Shown here: positions 42,488 through 51,744 of the stretch, piece after piece | How positions within the stretch are numbered: the stretch's first letter is position 1 | Layout of the letters: each line of letters starts with the position of its first letter | Source: Chitinimonas_A lacunae | Lineage (GTDB): Bacteria; Pseudomonadota; Gammaproteobacteria; Burkholderiales; Chitinimonadaceae | NCBI RefSeq assembly: GCF_042650885.1 | Contig: NZ_JBHSBU010000001.1 | Span: forward strand, 4,650,001-4,714,000 | Direction of reading: 5' to 3' | Length of the DNA: 64,000 bases | Translations under genes and position numbers: made by a program | Notes under the pieces: generated by a model | What the model was told of the DNA's origin: nothing | Database searches by the model: none | Seen by the model: only the letters and a program-made list of their open reading frames with translations

Positions 42488-43489
42488 TGTTTAGTCCCGG
42501 CATTTGATGGTGCAATCTTTTCTCATCACTGGAAGGAAGCACTATGGGCCAGGTTCTACACGGAAGCGCCACAACGACAGAGGCAATCCGTCGAGCAATA
42601 CAAAATAGTCAAGAGAGTCTGAGAGCACTGTCCAAGCGGTACGGCATCAATCAGAAGACTGTTGCCAAGTGGAAGAAGCGAACCTCAGTCGCTGATCTGC
42701 CCACCGGCCCCAAAAAGTCTTGCTCAAGCGTTCTGTCAGCCGAGGAGGAGGCAACCATCATTGCCTTTCGCCAGCACACATTGCTGCCCCTGGATGATTG
42801 CCTCTACACCCTACAACCGATGATGCCGCATCTGACGCGCTCATCTCTGCACCGATGTCTTCAGCGCCACGGCATCTCGAGACTGCCTCAAGTCGAGGGT
42901 AGCAAGCCGGTCAAGAAGCGGTTCAAAAGCTACCCGATCGGCTACTTCCATATCGACATCGCCGAGATGCAGACGGCCGAGGGTAAGCTCTATCTCTTTG
43001 TTGCGATTGATCGCACCTCCAAGTTCACTTTCACCGAACTCCATACCAAAGCCGGAAAAATGATTGCTGCACAGTTCCTGCGCAACTTGATCGAGGCGGT
43101 GCCCTACACCATCCATACAGTGCTCACCGATAACGGCATCCAATTCACGAACCGCCATTGTGATCAATACGCTTTCCAGCACATTTTTGATCGCGTCTGC
43201 GACGAGCATGCCGTTGATCATCGACTGACCAAGGTCAAACATCCTTGGACCAATGGGCAGGTCGAGCGAATGAACCGGACTATCAAGGACGCCACTGTTA
43301 AGCGCTTTCATTACGACGATCATGCGCAACTGCGACGACACCTAATCGATTTCATCAATGCCTATAACTTCGGACGAAGGCTCAAGACTCTCAAAGGGCT
43401 GACGCCCTACGAATTCACCTGCAAACAGTGGACTTCTGAGCCACATCGCTTCAGGGTTGATCCGATCCATCAAATGCCGGGACTAAACA
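42488..43489 (+). mobile_element. IS481-family insertion sequence
   Basis: 1002 bases with long perfect inverted repeats: TGTTTAGTCCCGGCATTTGA at the left end and its complement at the right end. No target duplication is visible: the left flank ends TTATCG, the right begins TCTAGT. That hints at later rearrangement. Confidence 0.9.
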
Positions 43490-43494
43490 TCTAG
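42544..43494 (+). CDS. IS481-family transposase
   Basis: 316 residues. N-terminal HTH (AIRRAIQNSQESLRALSKRYGINQKTVAKWKKR) and an integrase core with the DDE residues visible in YFHIDIAEMQTAEGKLYLFVAIDRTSKF, HTVLTDNGIQFTNR and NGQVERMNRTIKD. The frame is intact; the last codons lie in the right inverted repeat. Confidence 0.93.
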   Translation: MGQVLHGSATTTEAIRRAIQNSQESLRALSKRYGINQKTVAKWKKRTSVADLPTGPKKSCSSVLSAEEEATIIAFRQHTLLPLDDCLYTLQPMMPHLTRSSLHRCLQRHGISRLPQVEGSKPVKKRFKSYPIGYFHIDIAEMQTAEGKLYLFVAIDRTSKFTFTELHTKAGKMIAAQFLRNLIEAVPYTIHTVLTDNGIQFTNRHCDQYAFQHIFDRVCDEHAVDHRLTKVKHPWTNGQVERMNRTIKDATVKRFHYDDHAQLRRHLIDFINAYNFGRRLKTLKGLTPYEFTCKQWTSEPHRFRVDPIHQMPGLNI

Positions 43495-43536
43495 TGCTTG
43501 CTCGTTCCCTGCTGAATACGGACTCTTGCCACCCCT

Positions 43537-43838
43537 TCATTCCCGCCCCGTAGAGGCCGATTGGCGGCCTTGCTCCTTCGCCACGACATCCGGGCTAAGC
43601 CAGACTCGCAGATAGCGTCCATAGCCCTTGCTGCGCTCAAACCAGACCCGTTTCCGACGCCACCCCGCATCCAGCAGAGTTTGACTTAACTCCTGCGATG
43701 AAAAGCCCAGCGCACTCGATAGCTCCTCCATCGACCAATGGCGGTGCCTTGCGGCAGGAGGGAGTGAGGCGTACCAAGCGTCATGCTTGGCCCGGGTTTT
43801 TGTCACCCCCTCCTGACAACCGTTCACAGGCGGCACGT
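43537..43838 (-). pseudogene. C-terminal fragment of an unknown DNA-binding-like protein
   Basis: About 90 residues ending at 43537, fused in frame to the IS903-like remnant: KTRAKHDAWYASLPPAARHRHWSM, then EELSSALGFSSQELSQTLLDAG, a helix-turn-helix-like unit, and WRRKRVWFERSKGYGRYLRVWLSP. The sequence up to about 43838 is not transposase. Its N-terminus may be the MKQSDF fragment at 44352. The family is not recognised. Confidence 0.45.
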
Positions 43839-44349
43839 GGCCAGAGGCACTTTGCGCCAGCCGCGTCGATAGGCCGGCCCGTGCTGCTTGACCTTCCATT
43901 CCCCCTCGCCGTGAATCTTGATGCCGGTGCTGTCCACCAGCAGATGCAGCGGCTCGGCACGGCGTCGCACCGGAATCTGCACCGCCAGGGTGGCCTGCCG
44001 CCGGCTGACCGTGCTGAAACACGGCACCGACCAGTCCAGATTCATCATGCGCACCAGGCTGCACGTGAACCCGCGGACTTGGCGCAGCCCTTGTTGGAAC
44101 AGCACCTTCAACGTCAGCATGATTTGAATGGCTTGATCGCTATAGCGCGTCGGGGCGCCCGCCTGACCTGAAGGCTCATTGCTATGCCAGGCAAGGTCCG
44201 GCGAAAACCAGATCGTGACATCGCCCCTCGCTTGCAGGCTTCGGTTGTAGGTGGACCCATTCGTCGTGCGGTAGCGGGGCTTGGCTGGCTTCATGCTGCT
44301 AGCTTACAACCGGCATCAACCCTGGATTCGGGGGTTATGCAACAAGGCC
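43838..44349 (-). mobile_element. IS903-like (IS5 family) remnant
   Basis: Right end is GGTTATGCAACAAGGCC at 44332-44349. The transposase frame (43824-44294) starts MKPAKPRYRTTNGSTYNRSL and keeps LVDSTGIKIHGEGEWKVKQHG, then stops abnormally after RGWRKVPLA, where IS903 relatives continue. Its left half is deleted. Confidence 0.8.
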
Positions 44350-44351
44350 CC

Positions 44352-44444
44352 TCTGAGCTGAAGTTCTCTGGCTGCCGCAAAACGGCGTGTTTCCTCAATT
44401 GAAGCCAGCTCTTCATGGAGCCGCTTGAAATCGGATTGTTTCAT
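44352..44444 (-). pseudogene. N-terminal fragment of a truncated gene
   Basis: MKQSDFKRLHEELASIEETR then RFAAARELQLR before the frame runs into the IS903-like end. It could be the missing N-terminus of the fragment at 43537-43838, split by the IS. A further short minus-strand frame just upstream (44446-44560, ending PPDPPADIAYTL) may be another gene tail. Confidence 0.4.
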
Positions 44445-44653
44445 TTCTTTTCACAGCGTGTATGCGATGTCTGCCGGCGGATCGGGAGGCATGTTTAGTC
44501 CTTTGGCTGCTGTTTGCATTTCTTGTTTCGAATTCGGCCAAGAAGCAGGCTTGCTGGGGTAGAGACGTTAAGACCCGGTAACTACCTCCAGCATGCCGAG
44601 CGCTGGCAGCTACAAGCGGTCAAGGCTTATTGATAAAAATGTGTCAATTGGCC

Positions 44654-45937
44654 TCAAGCCCCTTTCAATGCTTCATCAAGATCGGTCTTTAAATCGTCAA
44701 TATGCTCGATACCGATCGATAAGCGGACTGTTTCTTCCGAGACCCCGGCGCGCGCCAGTTCCTCGGGCGATAGCTGGCGGTGGGTGGTCGAGGCCGGGTG
44801 GGTGGCGAGTGAGCGGACGTCGCCGATATTGACCAGTCGGGTGAACAGCTTCAACCCGTCCAGGAAACGCTCGCCGGCAGCGCGGCCGCCGTCGATGCCG
44901 AAAGTGAGCACCCCCGAGGCTTTGCCGCGCAGGTATTTCTTGGCGAGCAGATAGTCCGGATGATTTTCCAGCCCGGCGTAATTGACCCACTTCACCTTGG
45001 GGTGCTGTTGCAGATATTGGGCAATCGCCAAGGTGTTGCTATTGATGCGATCGAGCCGCAAAGCCAGGGTTTCAATGCCTTGCAGGATCAGGAAGGCGTT
45101 GAATGGCGAAATTGCGGCGCCGGTATTGCGCAGTGGCACTACCCGGGCGCGGCCGATATAGGCGGCGGGGCCGAGGGCTTCGGTGTAGACCACGCCGTGG
45201 TAGCTGACATCGGGTTCATTGAGACGCTTGAAACGGGTTTTATGTTCGGCCCAGGGGAATTTGCCCGAGTCGATAATGGCGCCACCCACACTGGTGCCAT
45301 GGCCGCCCAGATATTTGGTCAGCGAATGCACCACGATATCGGCTCCATGTTCAATCGGCCGGCTCAGATAAGGCGAGGGAACCGTATTGTCGACAATCAG
45401 CGGTACACCATGCCGATGAGCGATTTCGGCAATCGCGGCAATATCGGTGACATTGCCGGCCGGATTGCCCAGCGATTCGACAAAAACCGCCTTGGTGCGT
45501 TCGTCGAACAATTGATCGAAACTCTGCGGGTCGCGATGATCGGCAAAGCGGGTCTGAATGCCGAATTGCGGCAGCGTATGAGCGAACAGATTATAAGTCC
45601 CGCCATAAAGCGCCGTGCTGCTGATGATATTGTCGCCGGCTTCGGCGATGGTCAGGATCGAATAGGTTACGGCCGCCTGGCCCGAGGCCAGTGCCAGGGC
45701 GCCAATGCCGCCTTCGAGTGCTGCGAGGCGTTGTTCGAGGATTTCTTGGGTCGGATTGTTGATCCGGGTATAGATATGGCCCGGTACCTTGAGATCGAAC
45801 AGGTCGGCACCATGCTGCGCACTGTCGAAGGCATAGGCCACCGTCTGGTAGATGGGCGGCGCAACCGATCGGGTCGTGGGCTCCGGTGAGTAGCCGGCGT
45901 GGACGGACAGCGTTTCAAACTTCCAGGTTGTGCTCAT
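44654..45937 (-). CDS. metY: O-acetylhomoserine sulfhydrylase / aminocarboxypropyltransferase
   Basis: 427 residues from MSTTWKFETLSVHAGY. PLP enzyme of the Cys/Met metabolism family, making homocysteine (or methionine) from O-acetylhomoserine and sulfide or methanethiol. PLP-lysine is in VHSLTKYLGGHGTS; NPTQEILEQRLAALEGG and YIGRARVVPLRNTGAAISPFNAFLILQGIETL are family-typical, and SIGIEHIDDLKTDLDEAL is the C-terminal signature. It appears single-gene. No SAM riboswitch was recognised upstream. Confidence 0.94.
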   Translation of the reverse strand: MSTTWKFETLSVHAGYSPEPTTRSVAPPIYQTVAYAFDSAQHGADLFDLKVPGHIYTRINNPTQEILEQRLAALEGGIGALALASGQAAVTYSILTIAEAGDNIISSTALYGGTYNLFAHTLPQFGIQTRFADHRDPQSFDQLFDERTKAVFVESLGNPAGNVTDIAAIAEIAHRHGVPLIVDNTVPSPYLSRPIEHGADIVVHSLTKYLGGHGTSVGGAIIDSGKFPWAEHKTRFKRLNEPDVSYHGVVYTEALGPAAYIGRARVVPLRNTGAAISPFNAFLILQGIETLALRLDRINSNTLAIAQYLQQHPKVKWVNYAGLENHPDYLLAKKYLRGKASGVLTFGIDGGRAAGERFLDGLKLFTRLVNIGDVRSLATHPASTTHRQLSPEELARAGVSEETVRLSIGIEHIDDLKTDLDEALKGA

Positions 45938-46173
45938 GGCTAGATCCAATCATCCGAGTTAAGGGAAATCTCATCGCGACAGCCCGCACAGCCCATGGCC
46001 GGGTGTCAGGCCAGCCCATTGTTGGCTGCGATTTAAATGGCCGGGAAATACTTGGAAATCTTCTTTATATTTCCGTGGGAAATATAAAGCGATGAAAAAC
46101 ACGGCAGAGGCGATAAGAGTGGCAGAGCGCTGACAGACCGGCTGCCTTCGGTCCATTGCCGAGATCAGCATAT

Positions 46174-46206
46174 AAAAGCCAACCTCGAAAGGTTGGCTTT
46201 TTGCTG
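46174..46206. terminator. Bidirectional terminator after the TonB-dependent receptor
   Basis: AAAAGCCAACC / GGTTGGCTTTTT stem with TCGAA loop. Confidence 0.9.
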
Positions 46207-46230
46207 GGTTGTTGCGGGATCGACGCTGAA

Positions 46231-48969
46231 TCAGCCGCCGAATTGATAGGAGGCGCTGAGCCAGATCTGCCGCCCATACGGGGTGTAGTTGCCGACTGGA
46301 TAGAACGGCCAGCCGCCTCGGCCATCGTATTTGACGGTATCGAACAGATTGTTGATGGTCAGGGAAACCGACGCGCGCTTATTGATCTGGTGGCCAACGC
46401 TGGCATTGGTCAGCCAGGTCGGCGACAGATAGGCCGAACCATCGCCATTGGGAATGCGGCCGTAGCGGTTGAAGGTCAGCGAGCTGCGCCAGGCTTCCCG
46501 TGACCAGTCGAAGGTAGCGGTGACGCGGTCAGGCCAGTCCGAGTTGTTCATGCTGTGGTGTAGATCGACCGGTTCGTCATGGGCAAACTGGCGGTAACGA
46601 TGGGTCAGTACCCGCGAATAGCGAATCTGGCCGCCAAAGCGTCCCCAGTCCTGCGTGCGCCAGCGGTAGCCGGTGTTGAGGTCGAAGCCGCTGGTTTCCT
46701 CATCGGCCGCATTGATCGGGTTGATGAAGATATTGGCGATGGCATTGGGGCGCAGAGGCGCATCGGCCGGGTTGCGGACGATCCGGTTAAACGCATCAAG
46801 ACACTGGGCCGAGCTGGCTTCGAGCTTGCCCGAGCGGCAGTGGGCCTCGGTCTGCAACAGATGGTCGGCATCGAGATTGGTGACTTCGTCCTTGATCCGT
46901 ACCTTCCAGTAGTCGAGGGACAAATCGAACTGGTTGTTCGGTGCCCAGACCAAACCCAACCCCCACGACTTGCCGTTCTCCGGCTTCAGATCCTTGTTCT
47001 GGGTCTGCACATAGTTGGCACCGGGCGACTGATTGGCGAACTGGCAGTTGGACAGCGGCTGGCCGGCCAGATAGCAGCGGTAGTAGTCGGTGGTTGACGC
47101 GTAGTAGCCGTTGGTCTGGTTGGCAAAGATGTAATTCATATCGGGAGCGCGGAAGCTGGTGGCGTAGTTGCTGCGCACCAGCAAGCTATTGCTCGGGCGA
47201 TATTCCAGGCCGCCGTTATAGGTGAACTTGCCGACATCGTTGCCGGCGAAGGCGTAATGGTCGTAGCGGCCAGCCAGGGTGGCGGTGATCTGCTTGGTCA
47301 GCGGCGCATTGAGTTCGGCCCCCAGCGCGTAGCGGGTGCGGGCGCCGCTGACATAGGTCGCCCGGCTGTTGTTGTAGAACACGCCTTGCGCGAGTCTGGG
47401 ATCGGCGGCTGTGATATAGCCCTGTCTGCCCCATTCGGCCACGGTCGCCAGCTTAAGCGGGCCGCCGCTCAGTTCGAGCAGTTCACCGGTGGCGCTGAGG
47501 CTGAAGGTCTGGTTCCAGCTCTTGTTATGACTTCTGGCGTGGCCGAACAGCTGGCTGAAGGCTTCGGGCGTGACCGGGGTGTAGAAGCGGTTGGGGTCGG
47601 GCGCATAGATCGACACGCCGCTGGCCGTCTTGCCGAGTTGCGGGCCGAGGAAATATTCGTCGATCCCGTTATAGAACAGCGGCGCGCGATGGCGGCTGTC
47701 GTAGCCCGAGGCGCTGTAGACCGCCTCATAGGTCCAGCTGGTCTCGCCCAGATTGCCGCGTGCCCCGAGCGCCAGATTGGCACTGGTGTCTTCCCAGCGC
47801 CGGTTCCAGTGCGAAGCCCCGCCGATCTCCTCGGGTGCGAACCGCTTGGTCCATTGCTCGAAGTTGCCGGTGTTCTGGTTCAGGAAATAGCTTTTGCCCG
47901 ACGCTGCCGCTGCCGTCCAACTGGGGCCGCGTGTATTGTTTTCCGTGGTGTTCCTGCCGGCCTGGAATTCGGCAAACAGCAGATGGTTGGCATCGAGCGA
48001 ATAGTTGAGGCCGACAAAGCCGCTGAGACCTTCCTTTTTGGTCTGCAGGGTCCAGTAGGACGAAGAGCCTTTGCCGGAGCCGCAGAAGCTGCCGCCCTTG
48101 GGATCGTGGACGGTCGAGACGCTGCCATAGAAGTTGTTCGAGAAGCGGCCGCAGATGCCGCTCAGATCTTCATAGACATTACGGCCAAGGTCGGTGCGGC
48201 TCAGAATGGCCCGCGGCCTGGCACCGCCCAGCGTGTCGTCGGCCATGAAGTCGCGGTCCTTGCTCCACAACATGGCGCGGCGGTTGAGATCGAGCGCATA
48301 GACCAGACTCAGCTGATCGAAGGTTGCCCCGCCACTCAGCGAAAGCCGGGTATCTTCGCCGCCACCGTGCTGCAATCGGCCGGTCCGCGCCGAGATATTG
48401 ATCCCCTCGATATGTTTTTTCAGGATGATATTGACCACCCCGGCAATCGCATCGGAACCATAAATCGCCGATGCCCCGCCATTGAGCACTTCCACCCGTT
48501 CGATCAGACCGGCCGGAATATCGGCCAGATTGACGAAATTGACCGAGCCTTGATAAGCGATTGGATAGTCGGCCATCCGATGGCCATTGAGCAGCACCAG
48601 GGTATGGTTGGGGCCAAGTCCGCGCAGGCTGATGGAATTGGCGGCCGGGGTGAAGGTATTGCCGAAATCGTCGCCCTGGACGAAACCAGTATTCTGCGGC
48701 AGGTTATTGAGCGCATCGAACACGCTTTTATAGCCTTGCTGCTCGATTTCCTTGGCTGTCAATACGGTGACGCTGGTTGGGCCTTCCTTGGCAACACGCA
48801 CGATGCGTGAACCCGTCACCACCACCTGTTCGGCTTTGCTGGCTTTGCTTTGTTCGCTCGCTTGCGGCTTAATGGCGTCGGTCGATTCCTCGGCCGCCAG
48901 GGCCGAATAAGAAAACGTACTGAGCGCGAGCGCAACCTGGGTAGCGATCAGCGTGGGATTATGCTTCAC
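46231..48969 (-). CDS. TonB-dependent outer-membrane receptor
   Basis: 912 residues. Signal peptide (1-~25, ALAAEES), then a TonB box-like EQVVVTGSRIVR, plug domain (~65-175 with NTFTPAANSISLRGLGPNHTLVLLNGHRM and ERVEVLNGGASAIYGSDAIAGVVNIILK) and a large beta-barrel ending GRQIWLSASYQFGG. The plug style is that of carbohydrate or peptide-type receptors rather than classic siderophore ones. No uptake genes, TonB or anti-sigma genes are adjacent. Substrate unknown. Confidence 0.92.
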   Translation of the reverse strand: MKHNPTLIATQVALALSTFSYSALAAEESTDAIKPQASEQSKASKAEQVVVTGSRIVRVAKEGPTSVTVLTAKEIEQQGYKSVFDALNNLPQNTGFVQGDDFGNTFTPAANSISLRGLGPNHTLVLLNGHRMADYPIAYQGSVNFVNLADIPAGLIERVEVLNGGASAIYGSDAIAGVVNIILKKHIEGINISARTGRLQHGGGEDTRLSLSGGATFDQLSLVYALDLNRRAMLWSKDRDFMADDTLGGARPRAILSRTDLGRNVYEDLSGICGRFSNNFYGSVSTVHDPKGGSFCGSGKGSSSYWTLQTKKEGLSGFVGLNYSLDANHLLFAEFQAGRNTTENNTRGPSWTAAAASGKSYFLNQNTGNFEQWTKRFAPEEIGGASHWNRRWEDTSANLALGARGNLGETSWTYEAVYSASGYDSRHRAPLFYNGIDEYFLGPQLGKTASGVSIYAPDPNRFYTPVTPEAFSQLFGHARSHNKSWNQTFSLSATGELLELSGGPLKLATVAEWGRQGYITAADPRLAQGVFYNNSRATYVSGARTRYALGAELNAPLTKQITATLAGRYDHYAFAGNDVGKFTYNGGLEYRPSNSLLVRSNYATSFRAPDMNYIFANQTNGYYASTTDYYRCYLAGQPLSNCQFANQSPGANYVQTQNKDLKPENGKSWGLGLVWAPNNQFDLSLDYWKVRIKDEVTNLDADHLLQTEAHCRSGKLEASSAQCLDAFNRIVRNPADAPLRPNAIANIFINPINAADEETSGFDLNTGYRWRTQDWGRFGGQIRYSRVLTHRYRQFAHDEPVDLHHSMNNSDWPDRVTATFDWSREAWRSSLTFNRYGRIPNGDGSAYLSPTWLTNASVGHQINKRASVSLTINNLFDTVKYDGRGGWPFYPVGNYTPYGRQIWLSASYQFGG

Positions 48970-49319
48970 GGATTTTCCTCCCTTTGTATTTGATAAACAC
49001 CGGCCGGCGGCTGGCCGGTGGTGATCGATGGCCTGGCTTTGGCTCGGTTCGATACCCCGGTCTTATTGAGCCACGCAATCTAGCAAGTATGTATAATCGC
49101 CAAAAAGAATTAAAACAATTATTTTAATTTCTTTCCGGAATAATGAATCCTGCTTGCAACAGGCGACGGCAAGGCAAGGGCCTTATTTCTCAACGATCAA
49201 GCCGAATGATTTCATTGGAGAAAAAACGACGGGTCCGAAGTGGCTTCGTGGCGAGCGGGGAGCTGTGGGGGAGGACAGTATGGAGGGGCTGGAAGAGAGG
49301 CGGGAGTTACCCATCCATT

Positions 49320-49381
49320 AAATATTCATGCATAAGCTCTGCAAGAAAGCATACCGAAAGAATAAATAAAATAATAAAACG
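49320..49381 (+). repeat. AT-rich dispersed repeat, copy 6
   Basis: Reads AAGCTCTGCAAGAAAGCATA then CCGAAAGAATAAATAAAATA. The TCTGCAAGA core and the trailing GAAAGAATAAATAAA match copies at 16102 and 57396. It lies near the ilvM 3' end, separated by a hairpin. Confidence 0.6.
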
Positions 49382-49389
49382 GGACTCCC

Positions 49390-49421
49390 AATAAAAGACC
49401 CGCCACCTATCGAGCGGGTCT
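49390..49421 (-). terminator. Terminator of the ilvGM operon
   Basis: AGACCCGC / GCGGGTCT 8-bp stem; on the minus strand it is followed by TTTTATTG. Confidence 0.8.
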
Positions 49422-49449
49422 GTTTGCATCGGTGACACCGTAGCAGGGT

Positions 49450-49698
49450 TTACTGCACGCGCACGGGACTATGTTTGACCTGCAAGGAGCGCACTTCCAC
49501 CTGCTTGGCCAATTGGGCGATCAGATTCATCAGCGGTCGTCCGCTTTCCACTTGCATCGAGACTTCGATCCGGTCGGCCCGGTTCTGATAGTCGGCCGCG
49601 AAATGCCGTACCTGGAAGCCCCGGTGGCGGGTTACCCGCAGCAGGCGCTCCAGAGCGCCTACCTGGTTGTCGAGGGAGAGTTGGAGAGAGCTGGCCAT
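49450..49698 (-). CDS. ilvM: Acetolactate synthase regulatory subunit IlvM
   Basis: 82-residue ACT-domain protein from MASSLQLSLDNQVGALERLLRV. It is the small regulatory subunit of the type II acetohydroxyacid synthase, shorter than IlvN/IlvH. It starts 37 bases after ilvG on the same strand. A hairpin terminator follows. Confidence 0.88.
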   Translation of the reverse strand: MASSLQLSLDNQVGALERLLRVTRHRGFQVRHFAADYQNRADRIEVSMQVESGRPLMNLIAQLAKQVEVRSLQVKHSPVRVQ

Positions 49699-49735
49699 GG
49701 TGATACTCCTGAAAAGACAAACGATGGAAAAACGG

Positions 49736-51418
49736 TCAGACGGCGAGCCGGGCTTCATTGGCCGGCTCGGGCAGTTGTTCGAGCATGGTGGCGTTGTCGG
49801 CGCCGGGCGGAACCAGCGGCCAGACATTGGCGCGACGGTCGATCACCGCGTGGATCAACAAGGGGCCGGGGGTCTTGAGAAGACGGGCAAGCGCCAGCGG
49901 CAGCTCGGCCGAGCGCTCTATCCGGAGCGCCGGGATACCGAAGGCTTCGGCGACGCGGCAGAAATCGGGGTTGTCGGACAAATCGGTCTCGCTGTAGCGC
50001 TGCTCGAAGAACAGCTCCTGCCACTGCTTCACCATGCCAAGCGTGCTGTTGTCGCACAGCAGAATCTTGATCGGCAGCCGGTAGCGGCCGATGGTGGCGA
50101 GTTCCTGCACATTCATCATGAAGGAGCCGTCACCGCTGACATTGATCACCAGGCGGTCCGGAAAGGCCAGTTGGGCGCCGATCGCAGCCGGCAGGCCGAA
50201 ACCCATGGTGCCGAGGCCACCGCTGCTCAGGTGATGGCGCGGATGATGAAAGCCGTAGTGCTGTGCCACCCACATCTGGTGCTGGCCGACGTCGCAGCAG
50301 ACGATGGCGTTGTCAGGCGCGAGGCGCGATAACTGATTGAGAAATGCCGGGGCGTACAGCAGCGGGCCGGGTGCATCGTAGCGCGGCTGGGTGGTCTGGC
50401 GCGCCTGGCGGCATTGTTCGCGCCACGGCTCGATCGCCAGCGGCTGGGCCAGTGCCTCGAGCGCCGGACCAAGGTCGCAGCAGGCCGACAGGTCTGCTGC
50501 GCGCAGCTTGCCGATTTCGGCCGGGTCGATATCGAGATGGATCACCCGGGCATCGGGCGCAAAGCCATCGAGCCTGCCGGTCGCCCTGTCGTCGAAGCGG
50601 GCGCCTGCCACCAGTAGCAGATCGCATCCTTGCACCGCCAGATTGGCGGCCCGGCTGCCATGCATCCCCAACATGCCGAGATTGAGCGGGTGCTCGGGCG
50701 GCAACACCCCTATGCCCTTGAGGGTGGTGACGGTCGGCAGACCCGCTACCTCGACCAGCCGGCGCAAGGCCGCCATCGCGTCAGCAATGGCGACGCCGCC
50801 GCCGGCGTAGAGCAGCGGCCGCTCGGCGCTGGCGAGCAGGCGTCGGGCACGTTCGAGCAAAGTGGGGGAGGGAGGGGCGGGGGAAGGCAGGGAGAGAGGC
50901 TGATAGGGCAGGGCGTTGGAGGCAAGCTGGAGATCCTTCGGGATATCGACCAGCACCGGCCCCGGTCTTCCCGAGCGGGCGAGGCGGAAGGCTTCGGCCA
51001 GCACACGCGGCAGGTCGGCGCCGTCTTCAAGCAGAAACGAATGCTTGACCGCCGCCAGCGACATGCCGAATACATCGACTTCCTGGAAAGCATCGGTGCC
51101 CATCAGCGGTCGGGCTACCTGGCCGGTAATCGCCACCATGGGCACCGAGTCGAGCAGGGCATCGGCAAGGCCCGTCAGCAGATTGGTGGCGCCCGGGCCC
51201 GATGTCGCCACACAGACGCCCACCCGGCCCGAAGCGCGGGCATAGCCGTTGGCGGCAAGCGCGGCGCCCTGTTCGTGGCGGCACAGGATATGGCGTACCC
51301 GGCGTCCCACCAGCGCATCGTAGAACGGCATGATGGTGCCACCGGGGTAGCCGAATACCAGTTCCACCGCTTCGGCTTCCAGGGCATCGACGATCAGATC
51401 GGCGCCGCGTCGTGTCAT
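49736..51418 (-). CDS. ilvG: Acetolactate synthase catalytic subunit IlvG
   Basis: 560-residue ThDP-dependent enzyme making acetolactate or acetohydroxybutyrate in Val/Leu/Ile synthesis. Catalytic Glu is in CRHEQGAALAANGYARASGRVGVC; ThDP/Mg motif is GDGSFMMNVQELATIGRYRLPIKILLCDNSTLGMVKQWQELFF. FAD-region segments are GSRAANLAVQGCDLLLVAGARFDDR. Unlike E. coli K-12 the frame is intact. Start ATG at 51418. A leader ORF and hairpins lie upstream. Confidence 0.94.
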   Translation of the reverse strand: MTRRGADLIVDALEAEAVELVFGYPGGTIMPFYDALVGRRVRHILCRHEQGAALAANGYARASGRVGVCVATSGPGATNLLTGLADALLDSVPMVAITGQVARPLMGTDAFQEVDVFGMSLAAVKHSFLLEDGADLPRVLAEAFRLARSGRPGPVLVDIPKDLQLASNALPYQPLSLPSPAPPSPTLLERARRLLASAERPLLYAGGGVAIADAMAALRRLVEVAGLPTVTTLKGIGVLPPEHPLNLGMLGMHGSRAANLAVQGCDLLLVAGARFDDRATGRLDGFAPDARVIHLDIDPAEIGKLRAADLSACCDLGPALEALAQPLAIEPWREQCRQARQTTQPRYDAPGPLLYAPAFLNQLSRLAPDNAIVCCDVGQHQMWVAQHYGFHHPRHHLSSGGLGTMGFGLPAAIGAQLAFPDRLVINVSGDGSFMMNVQELATIGRYRLPIKILLCDNSTLGMVKQWQELFFEQRYSETDLSDNPDFCRVAEAFGIPALRIERSAELPLALARLLKTPGPLLIHAVIDRRANVWPLVPPGADNATMLEQLPEPANEARLAV

Positions 51419-51445
51419 GGTCTTGCTCCTTTGCCGCCCCACAAC

Positions 51446-51483
51446 GACGAAGCCCCCGGACCTTTCGGTGCGGGGGCTTCGTC
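51446..51483 (-). promoter_or_regulatory. Candidate attenuator hairpin before ilvG
   Basis: GACGAAGCCCCC / GGGGGCTTCGTC 12-bp perfect stem ending 28 bases before the ilvG ATG. The following bases (GTTGTGGGG) are not a clean T-run, so termination strength is unsure. It may hide or free the ilvG ribosome site instead. Confidence 0.5.
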
Positions 51484-51515
51484 TTGGGATTCGGACTTGT
51501 CGGTTTCTGCCTGCT

Positions 51516-51602
51516 CTACCGCCGTCCAGCCGTCAACGCGCCCCACGATCGTTTGATCGTGGTGCGTTTAATGGTAATGGTGCGGAGGGTGCGGACGGAC
51601 AT
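51516..51602 (-). CDS. Candidate ilvGM leader peptide
   Basis: A 28-codon frame starting at 51602 reads MSVRTLRTITIKRTTIKRSW and continues eight more residues before TAG. It contains three Ile, two Leu, one Val and six Thr among 28, as expected for a leader sensing branched-chain or threonine-derived precursors. An 8-bp hairpin (CCACGATC / GATCGTGG) lies inside it at 51541-51560, positioned like a pause hairpin. The ribosome site is weak (GAGAA 12 bases upstream). Confidence 0.45.
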   Translation of the reverse strand: MSVRTLRTITIKRTTIKRSWGALTAGRR

Positions 51603-51744
51603 GGGGAAGAATTCTCAAGCGCCAATTGGCGCGTTGCACAATGGGCAGGAATCTAACCGGATTGTCGTCCTATTGGCAAGCGCTATCGTTGCTGCCTGAC
51701 TTGCCGCCATAATCGCCCACCCGTTTCGCTTTCCGGCCAGTTCT

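Larger units (their letters stand above)
48970..49449. other. Upstream region of the TonB receptor, no gene seen
   Basis: 480 bases. On the minus strand it holds the receptor promoter and leader, with an AT-rich stretch at ~49081-49140. It also contains an AT-rich repeat copy and the ilvM terminator. The open frame 49143-49394 has no family resemblance and is not annotated. Confidence 0.5.

Noticed and set aside
46035..46085. Another copy of the AT-rich repeat
   Set aside because: Shares only GGAAAT and TATATTTCC patches without the TCTGCAAGA core, so not counted.
45938..46170. SAM or SAH riboswitch ahead of metY
   Set aside because: No conserved core or T-loop motifs recognisable; the region holds only AT-rich sequence and the receptor terminator.
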